A DNA stretch of 64,000 nt, taken from the NCBI GenBank assembly GCA_963678705.1, contig OY783212.1, forward strand, positions 744,001 to 808,000. The letters run 5' to 3'. Positions 23,458-35,173 of this stretch are shown piece by piece. Position 1 is the stretch's first letter. Each line of letters begins with the position of its first letter. The notes beneath the pieces are model-generated. The model had not been told where the DNA came from, made no database searches, and saw nothing but the letters and a program-made list of their open reading frames with translations. This DNA is from Panorpa germanica. Lineage: Eukaryota; Arthropoda; Insecta; Mecoptera; Panorpidae. The translations under genes were made by a program, and so were the position numbers.

Positions 23458-24153
23458 CAATGGGCTTGTGTCCTCATTTTTTAGTGGTCGATGTTTCAAT
23501 TGTTGATTGAAATTGATGTTAATAAATGTGTATTGGCGTATCTATTTTATTAAATATCTAAGTGTTGACGGAGATATAGCAATTAAAAGTTTGAATGGTA
23601 GTTTTAGCGCTAGAAATGGTCGGCCATATTTGTATGACGTGAATGCATTTTAACGTCAGTTATTTGTTGAGTAGGTCAGTGCTGTGATAATGTTCTGTAG
23701 CTGTTGGTAGTCGAAATAATCAAGTCAAGTGAAAGACAAATACGTTTTCATTTTATTTAACCTTGCTCAGGCAGACATAATATTGAAATTTTATTGTTCC
23801 TTGAAATATTTGTAAATAATATTTGATATTTTGATATATAAATAAATATAGCTGAGATTTATGAGCTGTAAGGTAACCTGAGCTAGAGTTCTATCTTGAA
23901 TATGCTATCTCTTTTACGCTCTGTTGTATAAAAGAGATAGCAACTAGCGGCTGTGATGTCATGCAGTTGGAATGTTGTCCAACGTTGAATCCCTTTAATA
24001 ATTAAAGAGAAAAAATTACTTTTTAATTGTTAATATCTCTTGAAATATAAGAAGTTATTAAAAAATAGTTGGACATTTGAGGTTCTAATAATCACCTTTA
24101 TTAATATACAGCACAGTTTTATAGAAATTAAGACATAGGACACAAGCCCATTG
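23458..24153 (+). mobile_element. family A TIR element, copy A1 (both ends intact)
   Basis: Starts CAATGGGCTTGTGTCCT and ends AGGACACAAGCCCATTG, a perfect 17 bp inverted repeat. It is 696 bp long and has no open reading frame of note, so it is non-autonomous. Five more copies are in the window. This copy belongs to the subfamily with an internal hairpin at 23904-23941. I could not identify a clear target-site duplication. Confidence 0.85.
23904..23941. other. internal hairpin of family A
   Basis: GCTATCTCTTTTA and TAAAAGAGATAGC form a 13 bp perfect stem around a 12-base loop (CGCTCTGTTGTA). Copies A4, A5 and A6 keep recognisable versions; A2 and A3 lack this segment of roughly 80 bp. Confidence 0.8.
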
Positions 24154-24159
24154 ACCGCG

Positions 24160-24590
24160 TGTTGGTTTCGTACACTTTACTCTTAAGATAGCCCTATAAG
24201 AAAAAGTCCAGTGGGGTCAGATCCGAAGTACGTGGTGGCCAGAGAATGTCTCCTCTTCGAGAGATCACTTTATTAGTGAAATGTTGACGGACGACGGATA
24301 TAGCGGTGTTAGAGGTATGGGCTCTAAACTCTGGTGTAAAACAGTTCTCGATCATTGCCACATACCGCTGCAAAGTAACAGTAACCGTGCGACCTCTGCC
24401 GTCCTCAAAAAGGTAAGGGCCTATGATGCCATGCGCTGACATAGCCGCCCAAACTGTCACTTTGGGGCTGTGTAAGGGCTTTTCATGTTTGCGATTTGGA
24501 TTTTCGCAGCTCCAGTAGCGGCAATTTTGTTTAATTACATTGCCGTTGATGTGGAAGTGAGCCTCATCAGAGAATATTATTATTACACGT
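24160..24590 (-). pseudogene. Tc1/mariner transposase relic, DD41D-like, broken
   Basis: Read leftward from about 24575, the frame gives the first catalytic Asp context (FSDEAHFHINGNV), then CRYWSCENPNRKHEKPLHSP, WAAMSAHGIIGPY, and finally SRRGDILWPPRTSDLTPLD with the third catalytic Asp. The block with the second Asp (QQDGA in the related copy at 61117-61506) is missing, and a TAG replaces the Trp expected just after PLDFFL. This is therefore an inactive fragment. It abuts the end of element A1. No terminal repeats were recognised. Confidence 0.8.
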
Positions 24591-24599
24591 TACACGTTA

Positions 24600-27315
24600 T
24601 TAAACGAAGTAAAGCGGTTCAACATTTCCTTTGTGAAATTTAGTCTTATAGATAGTGTTAGTATCTTTTAATTCCTGCACCAACTGCCCTGAAAATGGAT
24701 GGCGTTATGCCTATACTCAGCCGTTGGGGCAAGTAAAGTATTTATAACTTTGTTATAATTATTATAAAGCCTCAATGAAAAGGAGGGTCGCGGTGGTGTG
24801 TGCAGAAGGGTCTGGTCGTGAGACTGTCTGGAGCCGCCATCGGTGCAGATCTTGGTAGTATTTTATACATGTTAAGCGAGTTTATCTCTCAGACATCTGC
24901 AGATATGTGTCTGATAAGTCTACGATAGATTTGAGGTAATTGACAATAATGCTATTGGAAAAAGTAATTAGCACAAGTTTAAACCAAATTAGTCATATGC
25001 AAAACAACAGTTACATACAAATCGCTGAATAACCAAAATGCTCGTTATATTCAATAAAAATGATTAGTTCAATTTTCGAAATTGGAAATAATTGATTTTT
25101 TAACTCAACTTATTTTAAGAACGAATTGATTCTTGACGTATTTGTGTAAATGTTGAAATATTTTAATGAAGAAGAAATAGTAGAACATTGCATATAAATG
25201 AATAATATATCATTAATTTACATACCACAAATAACTTTTGATTCTTTTTATAAGATTTATCTAATAGATGTCCTTAGTAGGTACAGTATTATATAAATGA
25301 ATAATACAAAAACTTATAATTCTTTTGTTTCTTTAATGTTTTTGGCATACGTAAATCATATATTTACCATGTGAATGAGTCTGATAATTAATGTGAATGT
25401 AATTCTGTGAATGTTATCTGTATTTGTACTTGTTTTATCTACAGTTTAATAGATGGAGCATTTAAAAACTCGAAAGGTAAAACTCGATATTATGCTACAT
25501 CCAGATATCAACCACCAGATGCGTAATAGATGACTCTTAGTTACACGGTACCAGTGCATGTATATTAATCATATCAAAAAAAATATTATTATTACCAGAG
25601 GTGGACCAACAAAACACAACAAAATATGAACCACTATTTTTCTTGATATTTTATCACTAATTTATGAAATGTACGAATACTTTTCGCTTGTGATTTCGAA
25701 TATATTGTGCGTAAAAAATTTTACCTCGCACTCAGTCTTTCCCTTTTTTTTTTAAATAAATAAAGTGCTGTATGTAACCTTGAAAAAAAGTTTTTCTTTT
25801 TGTATACCGAGGTGCACGAATACTATTTAGACTCATTTACGGACAAACGCGGTTTCAACTATAACATTTGACACAACCACTGAAGTATCGTTATACAGTG
25901 AGACTCGGTTGGTGGAAATATTACAAGTCGTACGCTGAATATTACGGTAAAAATTGATAAAACTAATTTATTTGTAACTAATTCTATTGAACCTTGTTTA
26001 ATAGTTAAACAAACTGCTTTTATGTAACTGTTTGTTAAATCCCTCTTTGAATCGCAAGCAACAGGATAACAATGCACATAAAGAAATAATAGTGTTAGAA
26101 ATTAATTTTTGTGCCTGAATTGATGGCAATACAAATAACGTCCGATTTTAATTATATAATTAATGTAATAGATGTCGCTCATAGCTTTGCACATTTGACT
26201 TATAACAAATGAACATTTTTGAATAAATTTTAACTTAAATAAGATGTATTTCGTACTTTTTATAGAAAATTAAGACCAATTCCAATTCTTTATTTAGCAT
26301 TTATTATACCAAATGCGGTATCTACTAAACAGCTATGATTTACAAATATAAAAAATAAAACAAAAATGGTTAGCAGGTTGTGACAGGTTAATAATAATAT
26401 TCTCCAAATCTCTTTATTTTTTCTATTTATAATATTTAATTTTTATAAAATTAATTGACAAGATATACCTGATATTAATTAATCATATTTATAAAAATTC
26501 ATATCCAATCTCATTGTCTGCGGTTGATTACATATTTGTTTAGTCTATGATTCAAACCATCGCGTTTACAAACGTAGAGACTTTCCATTTATAATGTTGG
26601 TCTCCTTACGTCATTTTTATGTTGCCTCTTTTAATTTGGTATTTTAATAAAATAAAATAAAAATATCATGGCCGCAAATCCTTGTTAGTGACTAATTCTA
26701 GTTGTGTTTAGCAGTTTACAACCATTATTACTATAATTAATTAATTAGCATACATTACAAATTTCAATAACGTATTATGAGTTACAAAGAAGCAATAGTA
26801 AGTCAATATCATAATATATGGCGTATTTATCATAATGTTTTGTTTATGTACACGAATCATAAACATTTTACACAACTGTCAAACTTAATTTATACGCAGT
26901 ACGATTTTCATTGGTAAAAATATAATATTTTAACATTTTTTGCGGGTATTGGATTGCAATTTTGCTATTACTCTTCAATTTATATTGTTTTTATGCATGC
27001 ACGTATTACACACACATATGTTATTTTGAAGGACAATTTGGTTAATAAATAAAATTTATAGATACACATATATAGAGTAGCTTAGGCTATTGACTAACAA
27101 TCTTGGTCAAACTTATCAACAATTTGTTGATAAAAATGTTAAATTTATAAATATTTATGTTTAAGGCTTGAACATCATTGGCAACAATGCTGCAGCTGTT
27201 TTATTGCTTGACGCAATTTCGATATTCTTAAAAAATTATTTACACGAAATAAATACATGTGAAGTTTCAGAATATTTTTTCACGATTTACTGTGCTTATC
27301 TAATTTCTTCCCACA
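24600..27315. other. intergenic DNA before the RNF13-like gene
   Basis: AT-rich, without coding exons I can support. The sequence just before 27316 is the presumed 5' UTR of the RNF13-like gene; an in-frame TAA at 27301-27303 precedes the chosen ATG. Confidence 0.5.
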
Positions 27316-29363
27316 ATGAATATTTTAATGCCAGTGATGATTTTTATGCTTTGGGGAACTACAGAAGGTGATGTCCTTATCTACACACAATTCCCTCAAC
27401 ACAAGGTAAATATGTATTTATAATAAATATATATTGATTTTAAAATGTTTTTGGATTACTATGTAGATTTTGTCATTGTACGTTTCTCTAATTATTCTAA
27501 TCATGATCACACATGTACCTCTATTCCTTATTAAGATCCCCTATTTTATATAGATTATTGAGGAATTTCGGGATATGCCTGCTCATTTTGGTGATGCTTT
27601 ACCTAGCATCGGTCTCCGCGGTTTTGCAATTAATGGAGCTCCAGATGATGGATGTTCTCCAATGCGTGCTCCACCAAATGATACTGAAAACTTCACCGGA
27701 AAGTGGATTGTTTTAGTAAAAAGGTTGGAACATGTGTTTAATTATAATTTAATTTAATTGACACATACCCTTCACTCTTTTTAATAAGTATGTATCAAAA
27801 GACAGAAATTAATAAATAATTCGTTAGATTCATCTTGATTTATTGAATTAAAAATAAACTTGATTGAACATACATGTTTACTAACATCATAATTTGATCA
27901 AAGAATTTATGGATATAATTATTTCAGATACAATTGTACATTTGAACAAAAGGTTCGAAATGCTCAAAACGCAAACTATGACGCCGTTATTGTATATAAT
28001 GTAAATAGCAGCGACTTGGGTGAGTATTTTTATAATCTTGTCGTTTACTCTGTACGAGTTATTAATAATTTATATTTAAATAAATATTGATAAGCGTTCT
28101 ACTTTATTTTAATAGCGTTGCATTAATCCTAACATATATTTTGTGTTATTTTTAGAACCGATGTCTGCAAAAAATCCTGTTGGGATTCATATACCATCTG
28201 TGTTTGTTGGAGAAGATGTCGGAAAAATAATTTTCTATAATTATTTATGGGATGAGGGTTATTTTGTAATTCTGAACGCTGATTTACCATTTAATATAAA
28301 CACACATTTGCTTCTGCCGTTTGCTATAGTCGTTGGGCTTTGTTTTTTGATCATGGTTGCTTTTATGATAGTAAAATGTGTACGTGAAAGACGCCGAATG
28401 CGAAGACATAGACTGCCGTCCAGTGTTTTGAAAAAGATTCCCACTTGTAAATTTACGAAAGGTGATGCATATGAAACATGTGCCATTTGCTTGGATGACT
28501 ATTTGGAAGGCGAAAAATTAAGAGTTCTGCCTTGTTCACATGGTATGTTTAACCGGTAGTTTGCTTAAAATTGTATCAAATATTTACAGAGTTTTTTTTT
28601 TTATAAATTTAATTAACAATATTATTTTTGGTGCATATTCTAATGTTATTTCTGAGGTTTACCATTATGTTCTGTATCTTGTTATAATATGCTTGTCAGT
28701 TGTTCTGATAATTAATATGTTCTGATTGCAGCATACCATTGCAAGTGTATAGATCCTTGGTTGACAAAGAATCGTCGAGTGTGCCCGGTTTGCAAGCGTC
28801 GTGTTCTTGGAAGAAATGAGCCACGGCCAAGATCTGATAGTTCTTCTGATAGCGAACCAGATGACACCACGCCATTATTGAACCCCGTGGCGAATAATCA
28901 CGGTACCTTTAGTAATCAGCCAGAAAATTCATTCCACAGTGCAAATCAAGAGACAAATTCTATTAATTCTGAACCTCAGGAGATTGGAAATGTTAACCAT
29001 AACCAAAATAATGACAATAATATAACTTTTGCAAAAAGGGAACACCGACAAAATGAACATGATATTGCTTCACAAATGTCTACAGAAAGTGAACAAACAT
29101 CTGGCCAGATCGGTTCTAGTTTGAGTAGAAGTCCTCAGTTCATTGGCAACAATGTTTTAAATCCACATCTCAGCGGATCTTTCGTTGAAACTAATGAATT
29201 TCTTAATCAAGAAAGACAAGGTCCTAGCACATCATCCACTGCATTTGATATTGCATCAGGTACTACTAATTCCATAAATACGGGAAGTTTAGGAGTTATT
29301 GCCCTTCCAAATGAAAATTTTAAGCCATCGCCACCGAAATCTAACAATGATTTTATTGTATAA
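27316..29363 (+). CDS. RNF13: RNF13-type membrane RING-H2 E3 ubiquitin ligase, 5 exons
   Basis: Exons: 27316-27405, 27554-27723, 27928-28019, 28156-28542, 28732-29363; phases agree and give 456 residues. The N-terminus is a short hydrophobic signal peptide, followed by a protease-associated domain (about 30-160; AHFGDALPSIGLRGFAINGA, YNCTFEQKVRNAQNANYDAV, IPSVFVGEDVG). A single membrane span follows at about 166-190, then a basic stop-transfer patch, then a RING-H2 domain at 226-267 (CAICLDDY, LPCSHAYHCKCIDPWLTK, CPVC; all eight ligands present). The Ser/Asp-rich tail has the TTPLLNP motif also seen in vertebrate RNF13. Family members act in endosomal and lysosomal membranes. The exon 2 donor (AAAAG|GTTGGA) is weak. 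An ortholog of RNF13 rather than goliath is my reading, from the tail and domain order. Confidence 0.92.
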
Positions 29364-29897
29364 ATTATTTGTAACGAACTGAAATAGTAACTTGTGAATC
29401 TTAATAGTTGTTTTTTATAATATTTTAAATATTCCGGTTTACTGAAATTAAAATAAAAACTGAATTTTTTAGTTATTATTTCATAGAATCTGTTAAAGCT
29501 TAAAAGATTATTTTATTTAAATAAACTTAATTCTGATTTTATTTTACAAAAAAGTTTATTTATGTAAATATTGTTATAAATGTAAAACACTATTATTTAA
29601 TAATATATTATTAACCCCCTGTGTATCTATAAACATAATATTATATTTTTTAGTCATAAAATAATTAAATTAGGAAATAAACGAATGTAAACTACATTGT
29701 CATTTCTATTATTGAAGTTTACCTAAATATTCCTATTTTTAATTGAGAAATGCTTAATGCGATTTAAAAATAAATCCTAATTTCTATCTTTGATATTAAA
29801 AACAAAACAACGTCGTTCAAGAAGGCAATTATTGGAAGCCTAATGAACAAAAAGTAAAAGCATTGTTTTATTATAAATAATTCGTGGTATTTTTAAA
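29364..29897. other. convergent 3' ends, RNF13-like and secreted protein genes
   Basis: 534 bp between two stop codons that face each other. Poly(A)-type hexamers occur for both directions, so the two 3' UTRs may overlap. No other feature was seen. Confidence 0.5.
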
Positions 29898-32800
29898 TTA
29901 CAAATAAGAATCTAATTCCATGTCTTGGTTGCCATAAAGAAAATCGAATAACATATCTGCCGTAGAATCCTGGGGATGACGCATACTGCGCCCATGTTGT
30001 GCTCTCATCTCTTCCAAGTTGTTGTCAATAGCATCTTCAGTGTTGAACCTTTCTCTGACATCTTTCATGACACAGGCTTCCAGTTTTTTATGCTACAAAA
30101 ATGTTAAATTATAAAAATTAGTTTTACTTATTCTTTTATTATATTCTTCAAAATTATTTCAAGTAAGTTGCAATTTTGTTCATTATTTATTCGTTATAAG
30201 GGTTCAATATTCAAAATCTAATAAATTTGTTGTAATAAGAATAATAAACATTATTGTTAAATACCTTATAGCAACGGAAAAAGAACATAGGTTTTATTAG
30301 CTCTCTTGAGAGAGGAAGTTTTTCTTGTTTCGTTTCTGGTACGCATTGCTGAAAGTAAACTATCTGTTTAGTGGTGTTGATTCAATGTTATTATTTTATA
30401 GTTTAACCAGCCAGCAATAAAATTTCAAATCAATGATTCAAAATAAACAATTTCACTTACAGAAAATTTCTGGCAATACTCGAGTCCTTCCAGCATATCT
30501 TCTTTTAGATCATTGCTTACAGGCAATCCGGAGATTCTTTGTGCAATTCGCTCAACACTGGGTTCCAAGTTTCGGTCTAGGTACCCTAATTCTTGCATGA
30601 CACATGTTATATTGTGAGGAGTTGCATTAGCCTGTGTTTTTGCAGCAAATAATTCCATACGATCTTGGAAGTCAATATCCCGCTAAAATTTATTTAAAAC
30701 TAATATAATACTTGCGATAATTATTATTTTATATAGAATAAGACGATACAATGGACGAGAGCATTGATGTTCAAGATGCCTGCTTTGTGTTCGGGTTCGA
30801 TCCCCGAACCAGAGTAATATTTAATGAGTTTCGTTGATTTCAAGTTAAATTGATTATGTAAACACATAATCAACTAATCAAGAAGCATTATAGTGCACTT
30901 ATATGAGACTATAAAATTTCCAAAATAAATAAGAGGATGTCAGTGATACGTCACAGCATTGGAAATAGCCCGACGTTAAACAATTAAATAAAAAAAAAAT
31001 TCTATTAGAAACGTAGTTTTCTATTTACATCGTAAAATACTCGCTCGCTTTCACGTTAAATTCAACTGTGTATCAATTCTCAGTTTTGTTTCATTGTATT
31101 ATACCATTTTGAATTCAATTGAAATTTTTTAATAAACGTTGTTTTGAAACCGATTTCAATTCTTAATAAAGTTTCTAATTATAAACCATTCCTTATAAAA
31201 ATTAGGTATTACTGTACCGAAACTCTGTCGTTTGGGTAAAACTGTGGATAGAATGGTGGCAGTGGACCTCCTGGAGAAGGGCCTCCATACCCTGAGTATG
31301 GCGATACAATTGGTCCGTTCCACCCACCAGGATAAAGTGGGTTTCCCCATGGTCCGTACAGAGGTACAGGTCCTGGTCCTGGATATGGGTGTCTGTGGAG
31401 GGGCTGTTGAGCTTGAGCCTGAAGTAATTGGTTCTAAATAATTGTAAAAATAAAACCATTCCATTTTAGTAACACATATTAAAATTCAACAGTACGGCCT
31501 CTTTAGCTCAGTGGTAGAGCACTGGTCTCGTAAACCAGGGGTCGTGAGTTCAATCCTCACAGGAGGCAGTTTTTTTGTTATAAAAGTTATGTAAGATTTT
31601 GTTTTTTGCTACAGATAATATTAATTTTTATTTCTGTACCTGTCTGAAAGATAATATGGCTTGATTTAATTGATTTAAATCAATATTCGGCTGTATCTGA
31701 GGTGGCTGGTTCACTTCTCCGCTCCCAGGTTTCGCGAATTTGAATGCATCTTCAATAGCTGGAGGATGTGGTAAAGGACCTACTATGGCGTCTGGATTTT
31801 TGTTTTGATTTGAAAGGAAACTTTGCAGTTGACTAGGAATTCCTGGATTGCTTGGATTAGGAATAGAAGGACCTTGGCTTTGGAATCCTTGATGAGGAAC
31901 ACTTTGGGGTTCTGATAAAGAAACCATGGAACATTTTGCGCAGGCTGCTTTCATTTCAGCTCGAACTTGCCGGATAACATCAGGGCCAAAACAGCTTTCA
32001 TAAATCTGCAATGGAAATAGAAGAAAATAAGAAAAAATATTTGTTTTAAAGTTTACCTTTACCAAATGCATCTCAAGTACTGACAGGCCGTGCCCACACG
32101 GGTCGACTGATTGTAAACCGATCTGCCCAAACCGAATGAGAATGGAATTGTGTTGTTAGTGAGAGAACGCACGTGTAATACGAGTGAGAGAAAAAACACG
32201 ACACGAACGAAACTAAACTGGTTTTGAGCACGTTTTGAGCGACTATGTTTCTCGGTCGCAGGGCATGCTTGTTTGCATGCTTTTGATGGTGACATCATGA
32301 GCAGAGATGTGCACAAATACTATTCAAAAATATTTAAATACATAAAAATAAGACACAATAAAATCCCATATTATGCTATTGTTAAAAATTCTATAGAGTC
32401 ATGAAACACGGCTCGACTAGTTTGCCATCAGTCGACTCGTGTACGGAGGGCCTAAGTATTTACTAAGTCCTGTGTAAATTTGAAAATCATGCCCTGTGTG
32501 TTGCAAAATTTGAGATTCTCCTTTAACCATCTATTGTTTTTAAGTGCCTCAGCTAAATAAGGTGCTCTTATTTTGATATTTTGTTAAAAACTCACATTTT
32601 TAAGATGAAGATTTTATAAATTTAAACTAGATATAATGCGATTCGTGACAAATTTAGTGTCGATGGAAAGGATATTAAATTTATTTATTTGAGTCTAAAT
32701 ACGTCCCATGGTAACTAGATAAATAAAGTTGAAAAAATAAAAATACAAAATTGAATTTGACCAAATTTGTGAATAAATAGTTAAAGAAGCCTGAGTTAAA

Positions 32801-33116
32801 ATGTGTCACTTGACTAAAAGTTTCAAGGAACTGTATTACATAACAAATAGTTACAAAAAAAAATTATTTTGTTGATAACAAAAAAAAAATTATCTCGCAG
32901 TCGGTAGGATTCGAACCTACGCTCCCAGAGGGAATCTGATTTCTAGTCAGACGCCTTAACCGCTCGGCCACGACTGCCCTTGATGATAAATAAACTTTAT
33001 TATTTTCTTACCTTCATCATTGCATATTTCTTCAAAAATTTATCATCTCCTCCAAACGACGACGCGGTCGCTAGTGCGAAAAATAAGCACAGCAAGGTCC
33101 TAAAGTTGAGCCACAT
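29898..33116 (-). CDS. secreted protein with odorant-binding-protein-like C-terminal half, 6 coding exons
   Basis: Exons in transcript order: 33116-33012, 32005-31640, 31433-31218, 30682-30461, 30348-30265, 30092-29898. All are in phase 0 and give 395 residues. Residues 1-19 are a signal peptide (MWLNFRTLLCLFFALATAS). A Cys-containing helix-like block follows (YESCFGPDVIRQV, AACAKC). Then comes a Pro/Gln/Asn-rich linker and a Pro/Gly/Tyr-rich exon (GPGPVPLYGPWGNPLYPGGW). The C-terminal part reads ITCVMQELGYLD, EGLEYCQKFSQC and RCYKHKKLEACVMKDV, where the last two Cys are eight apart, as C5 and C6 are in insect odorant-binding proteins. I infer an atypical member with a long insert; the function is not proven. 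A 5' UTR intron (acceptor TTTAATTGCAG three bases before the ATG) is likely. Introns hold two tRNA genes, a SINE and a MITE. Confidence 0.8.
30742..30999 (+). mobile_element. tRNA-derived SINE
   Basis: A pol III A-box-like TGGACGAGAGC at about 30752 and a perfect B box GGTTCGATCCC at about 30793 sit in a broken tRNA-like head. A body follows, ending AGCCCGACGTTAAACAATTA and an A-rich tail. It lies in the intron between exons 3 and 4 of the secreted gene, in the opposite direction. A second, decayed head is at 51128-51160. No convincing target duplication was found. Confidence 0.65.
31497..31568 (+). tRNA. tRNA-Thr (anticodon CGT)
   Basis: 72 bases that fold into a full cloverleaf. The acceptor stem GCCTCTT pairs with the 3' end, the D arm is GCTC-GAGC, the anticodon stem CTGGT/ACCAG encloses loop CTCGTAA, and the T arm is GTGAG-TTCAATC-CTCAC. 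The A box TAGCTCAGTGG and B box GTTCAATCC are intact. The gene lies inside intron 2 of the minus-strand secreted protein gene, in the opposite orientation. Confidence 0.97.
32078..32453 (-). mobile_element. MITE family D, copy 1
   Basis: The ends are inverted (AGGCCGTGCCCACACGGGTC and the complement of GACTCGTGTACGGAGGGCCT). The body matches the copy at 50223-50652 in the opposite orientation, sharing GAGATGTGCACAA, TTAAAAATTCTATAGA and TGATGGTGACATCATGAGCA. It sits in intron 1 of the secreted protein gene. No coding capacity; the chance open frame inside is not a gene. Confidence 0.75.
32896..32977 (-). tRNA. tRNA-Ser (anticodon AGA)
   Basis: 82 bases with the long variable arm of class II tRNAs. 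The acceptor stem is GCAGTCG/CGACTGC with discriminator G, the anticodon stem TCTGA/TCAGA encloses loop CTAGAAA, the variable arm is about CCCTCTGGGAG, and the T loop is TTCGAAT. It lies in intron 1 of the secreted protein gene, on the same strand. Its 3' end plus CCA is complementary to the primer-binding site of the LTR element at 41725-49594. Confidence 0.97.
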
Positions 33117-33253
33117 TTTCTGCAATTAAAATATTATTACTATTATATTTTTCTAGCTTCTAATTCTTACTTACAAGTACTTCTTAATTCGTCTTATCTT
33201 ATGTACTAATCTCAATTTTCTTTTACTCTCACGCTAAATTCAATTCAGTAAAA

Positions 33254-33860
33254 CAATGGGCTTGTGTCCTATATCTTAATTTCTATAAAAATGTACTATA
33301 TATTGATAAAGTGGGTTACGAGAACCTCAAATGTTGAATTATTTTTTAATAACTCTTTATATGTTAAGAGATATTAACAAATAAAAAAGTCATTTTGTCT
33401 CTTTAATTATTAAAGGGATTCAACGTTCTACACATTCCTAACGCATGTGACATCACAATCGCTGCCAACCTTACAGCTCGTAAATCTCTGCTATATGTAT
33501 TTATATATCAAAATATCAAATATTATTTACAGCTGTTTCAAGGAACAAAAAATTTCAATATGATGTCTGCCGTAACAGGGTTAAATAAAATAAAAACTTA
33601 TTATTCTTTGACTTGACTTGATTATTTGACTACCAACAGCTACAAAACATTACCACAGCACTGACCTACTCAACAAATAACTGACGTTAAAATGCATTTT
33701 ACGTCATACAAATATGGCCGACCATTTCTAGAGTTAAAATATATATCTTCGTCAACATTTAGATATTTAATAAAATAGACACGTCAATACACATTATTAA
33801 CATCAATTTCAATCAACAATTGAAAAGTCGATCACTAAAAATGAGGACAAACGCCCATTA
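33254..33860 (-). mobile_element. family A element, copy A2 (reverse orientation)
   Basis: CAATGGGCTTGTGTCC at the left and a decayed partner (GGACAAACGCCCATTA) at the right. The interior is the reverse complement of A1. It belongs to the subfamily without the internal hairpin. It overlaps no gene exon but lies upstream of the secreted gene, inside the possible long 5' intron. Confidence 0.85.
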
Positions 33861-34252
33861 CCTTTTTCTTGATCCTCCACAGACCATGTTCATAATGTTA
33901 TAACTTAGCATATAAGAAACTGGTATTAAAATTACATTTAACGGGCCAGTTAGACAAATTATCATTTACTGTATTATTGTTTTTCCACGGCGGTAAGAAG
34001 ACGGTAATATGCGGCCTGCCTACTGCGATTGAAATAAAAAGTGACTGCTGATAATAAGGTTATCCAGCCATTGGGTAACTACTTAATAATTCAATATTAG
34101 GAGTTCAAGTTTAGTACATAAAGAGCCCTGAAAGTAAGCTTCCGCAGGTCCGCACTGTACTCATCAAACGCAGTGGTTTTATTGAATAAAACGTGAGAGA
34201 TCAGTGATAGTTACGAGTTTACCATGACCACAACTGAGAAAGATCTGTGAAG

Positions 34253-34711
34253 TAAGGATGGCGATGCTTCTTAAAAAAGATCGATTTTTAAATCGATTCT
34301 AATCGAAGTATAAAGAATCTAACACACTAAAAGACAATAACCCAAAAAAAAAAAAAAAAGACGGTGTTTTATCGATTTTATTTTTATTGAATTGGTAAAA
34401 AAAAAATACAAGCCTTTCTTATAATTAAAGAATAAGTAAAGAGTTATTTTTGATTAATCAATAAAATTATGTACATTATTTATTATAGAATAAAATAATT
34501 ATAATTCCCAATATTTCATTTCCAAGCTTATAATTAAGAATGTAATTAATTGTATCGTTGCATTGTTACAAAAAAAAAATCGAATCTCGATTTTCGAGTG
34601 TTGAGATCAATTCACGGGATCGATCCATTGTTTGAAACCGATTTAAAAAATCGATTTTTTCGACACAAAAAATCGATTCTTCGATTAATCGTCCTCAGAT
34701 CGCCATCCCTA
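34253..34711. mobile_element. hAT-like MITE rich in ATCGATTTTT motifs
   Basis: The ends are inverted repeats (TAAGGATGGCGATG and the complement of TCGCCATCCCTA). The 8 bp on either side, CTGTGAAG and CTGTGAAC, differ at one base and look like a hAT-type target duplication. Subterminal regions carry many ATCGATT/AATCGAT words in both orientations. No coding capacity. Confidence 0.75.
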
Positions 34712-35173
34712 CTGTGAACATTTACCTTAGTACATAAAGTACATGACGCTGATATTAACACGGATAAAACTAACTGTAAAGTTATATCACTGAAATTACA
34801 ATATCTCAGTGACAAATGATGGCTTAGTTTATGACCGTCCTCTTGCTGGACGTAGTCTTCGCGGTCAGGAGGGGCAGGGTTCGACAGATGGTCGATGGCC
34901 CGGATTTCTATAACGTAACATGGACCGAATCACGCAGTTGATCAACGTGCTGAATACTAATAGTAAAGTAACGTATATATTAGAATAATAAATATATGTA
35001 TGTTTGCAAATATAAAATTAATTATGTTTATCAAAGCTAAATATGTCCGGCGATACCTACTAACCTAATCTTTCAATTTTGATAACACACTAACATTATT
35101 TTGTGTCAAATATTATAAGTAAAGCCAGCCAGTAATTTTTATTTTTATTGAAAAGTTATATATCGTTCGAATT

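Noticed and set aside
30752..30815. tRNA-like head with a perfect B box
   Set aside because: The acceptor, D and anticodon arms do not pair; the A tail and a related fragment at 51128 make it a SINE, not a tRNA gene.
31156..31464. Minus-strand open frames of about 85-100 codons
   Set aside because: These are other frames over exon 3 of the secreted protein gene; the splice-consistent frame is the Pro/Gly/Tyr-rich one.
32059..32316. 85-codon minus-strand frame with Ser/Thr-rich sequence
   Set aside because: Lies entirely inside MITE D copy 1 and its flank, in intron 1 of the secreted gene.
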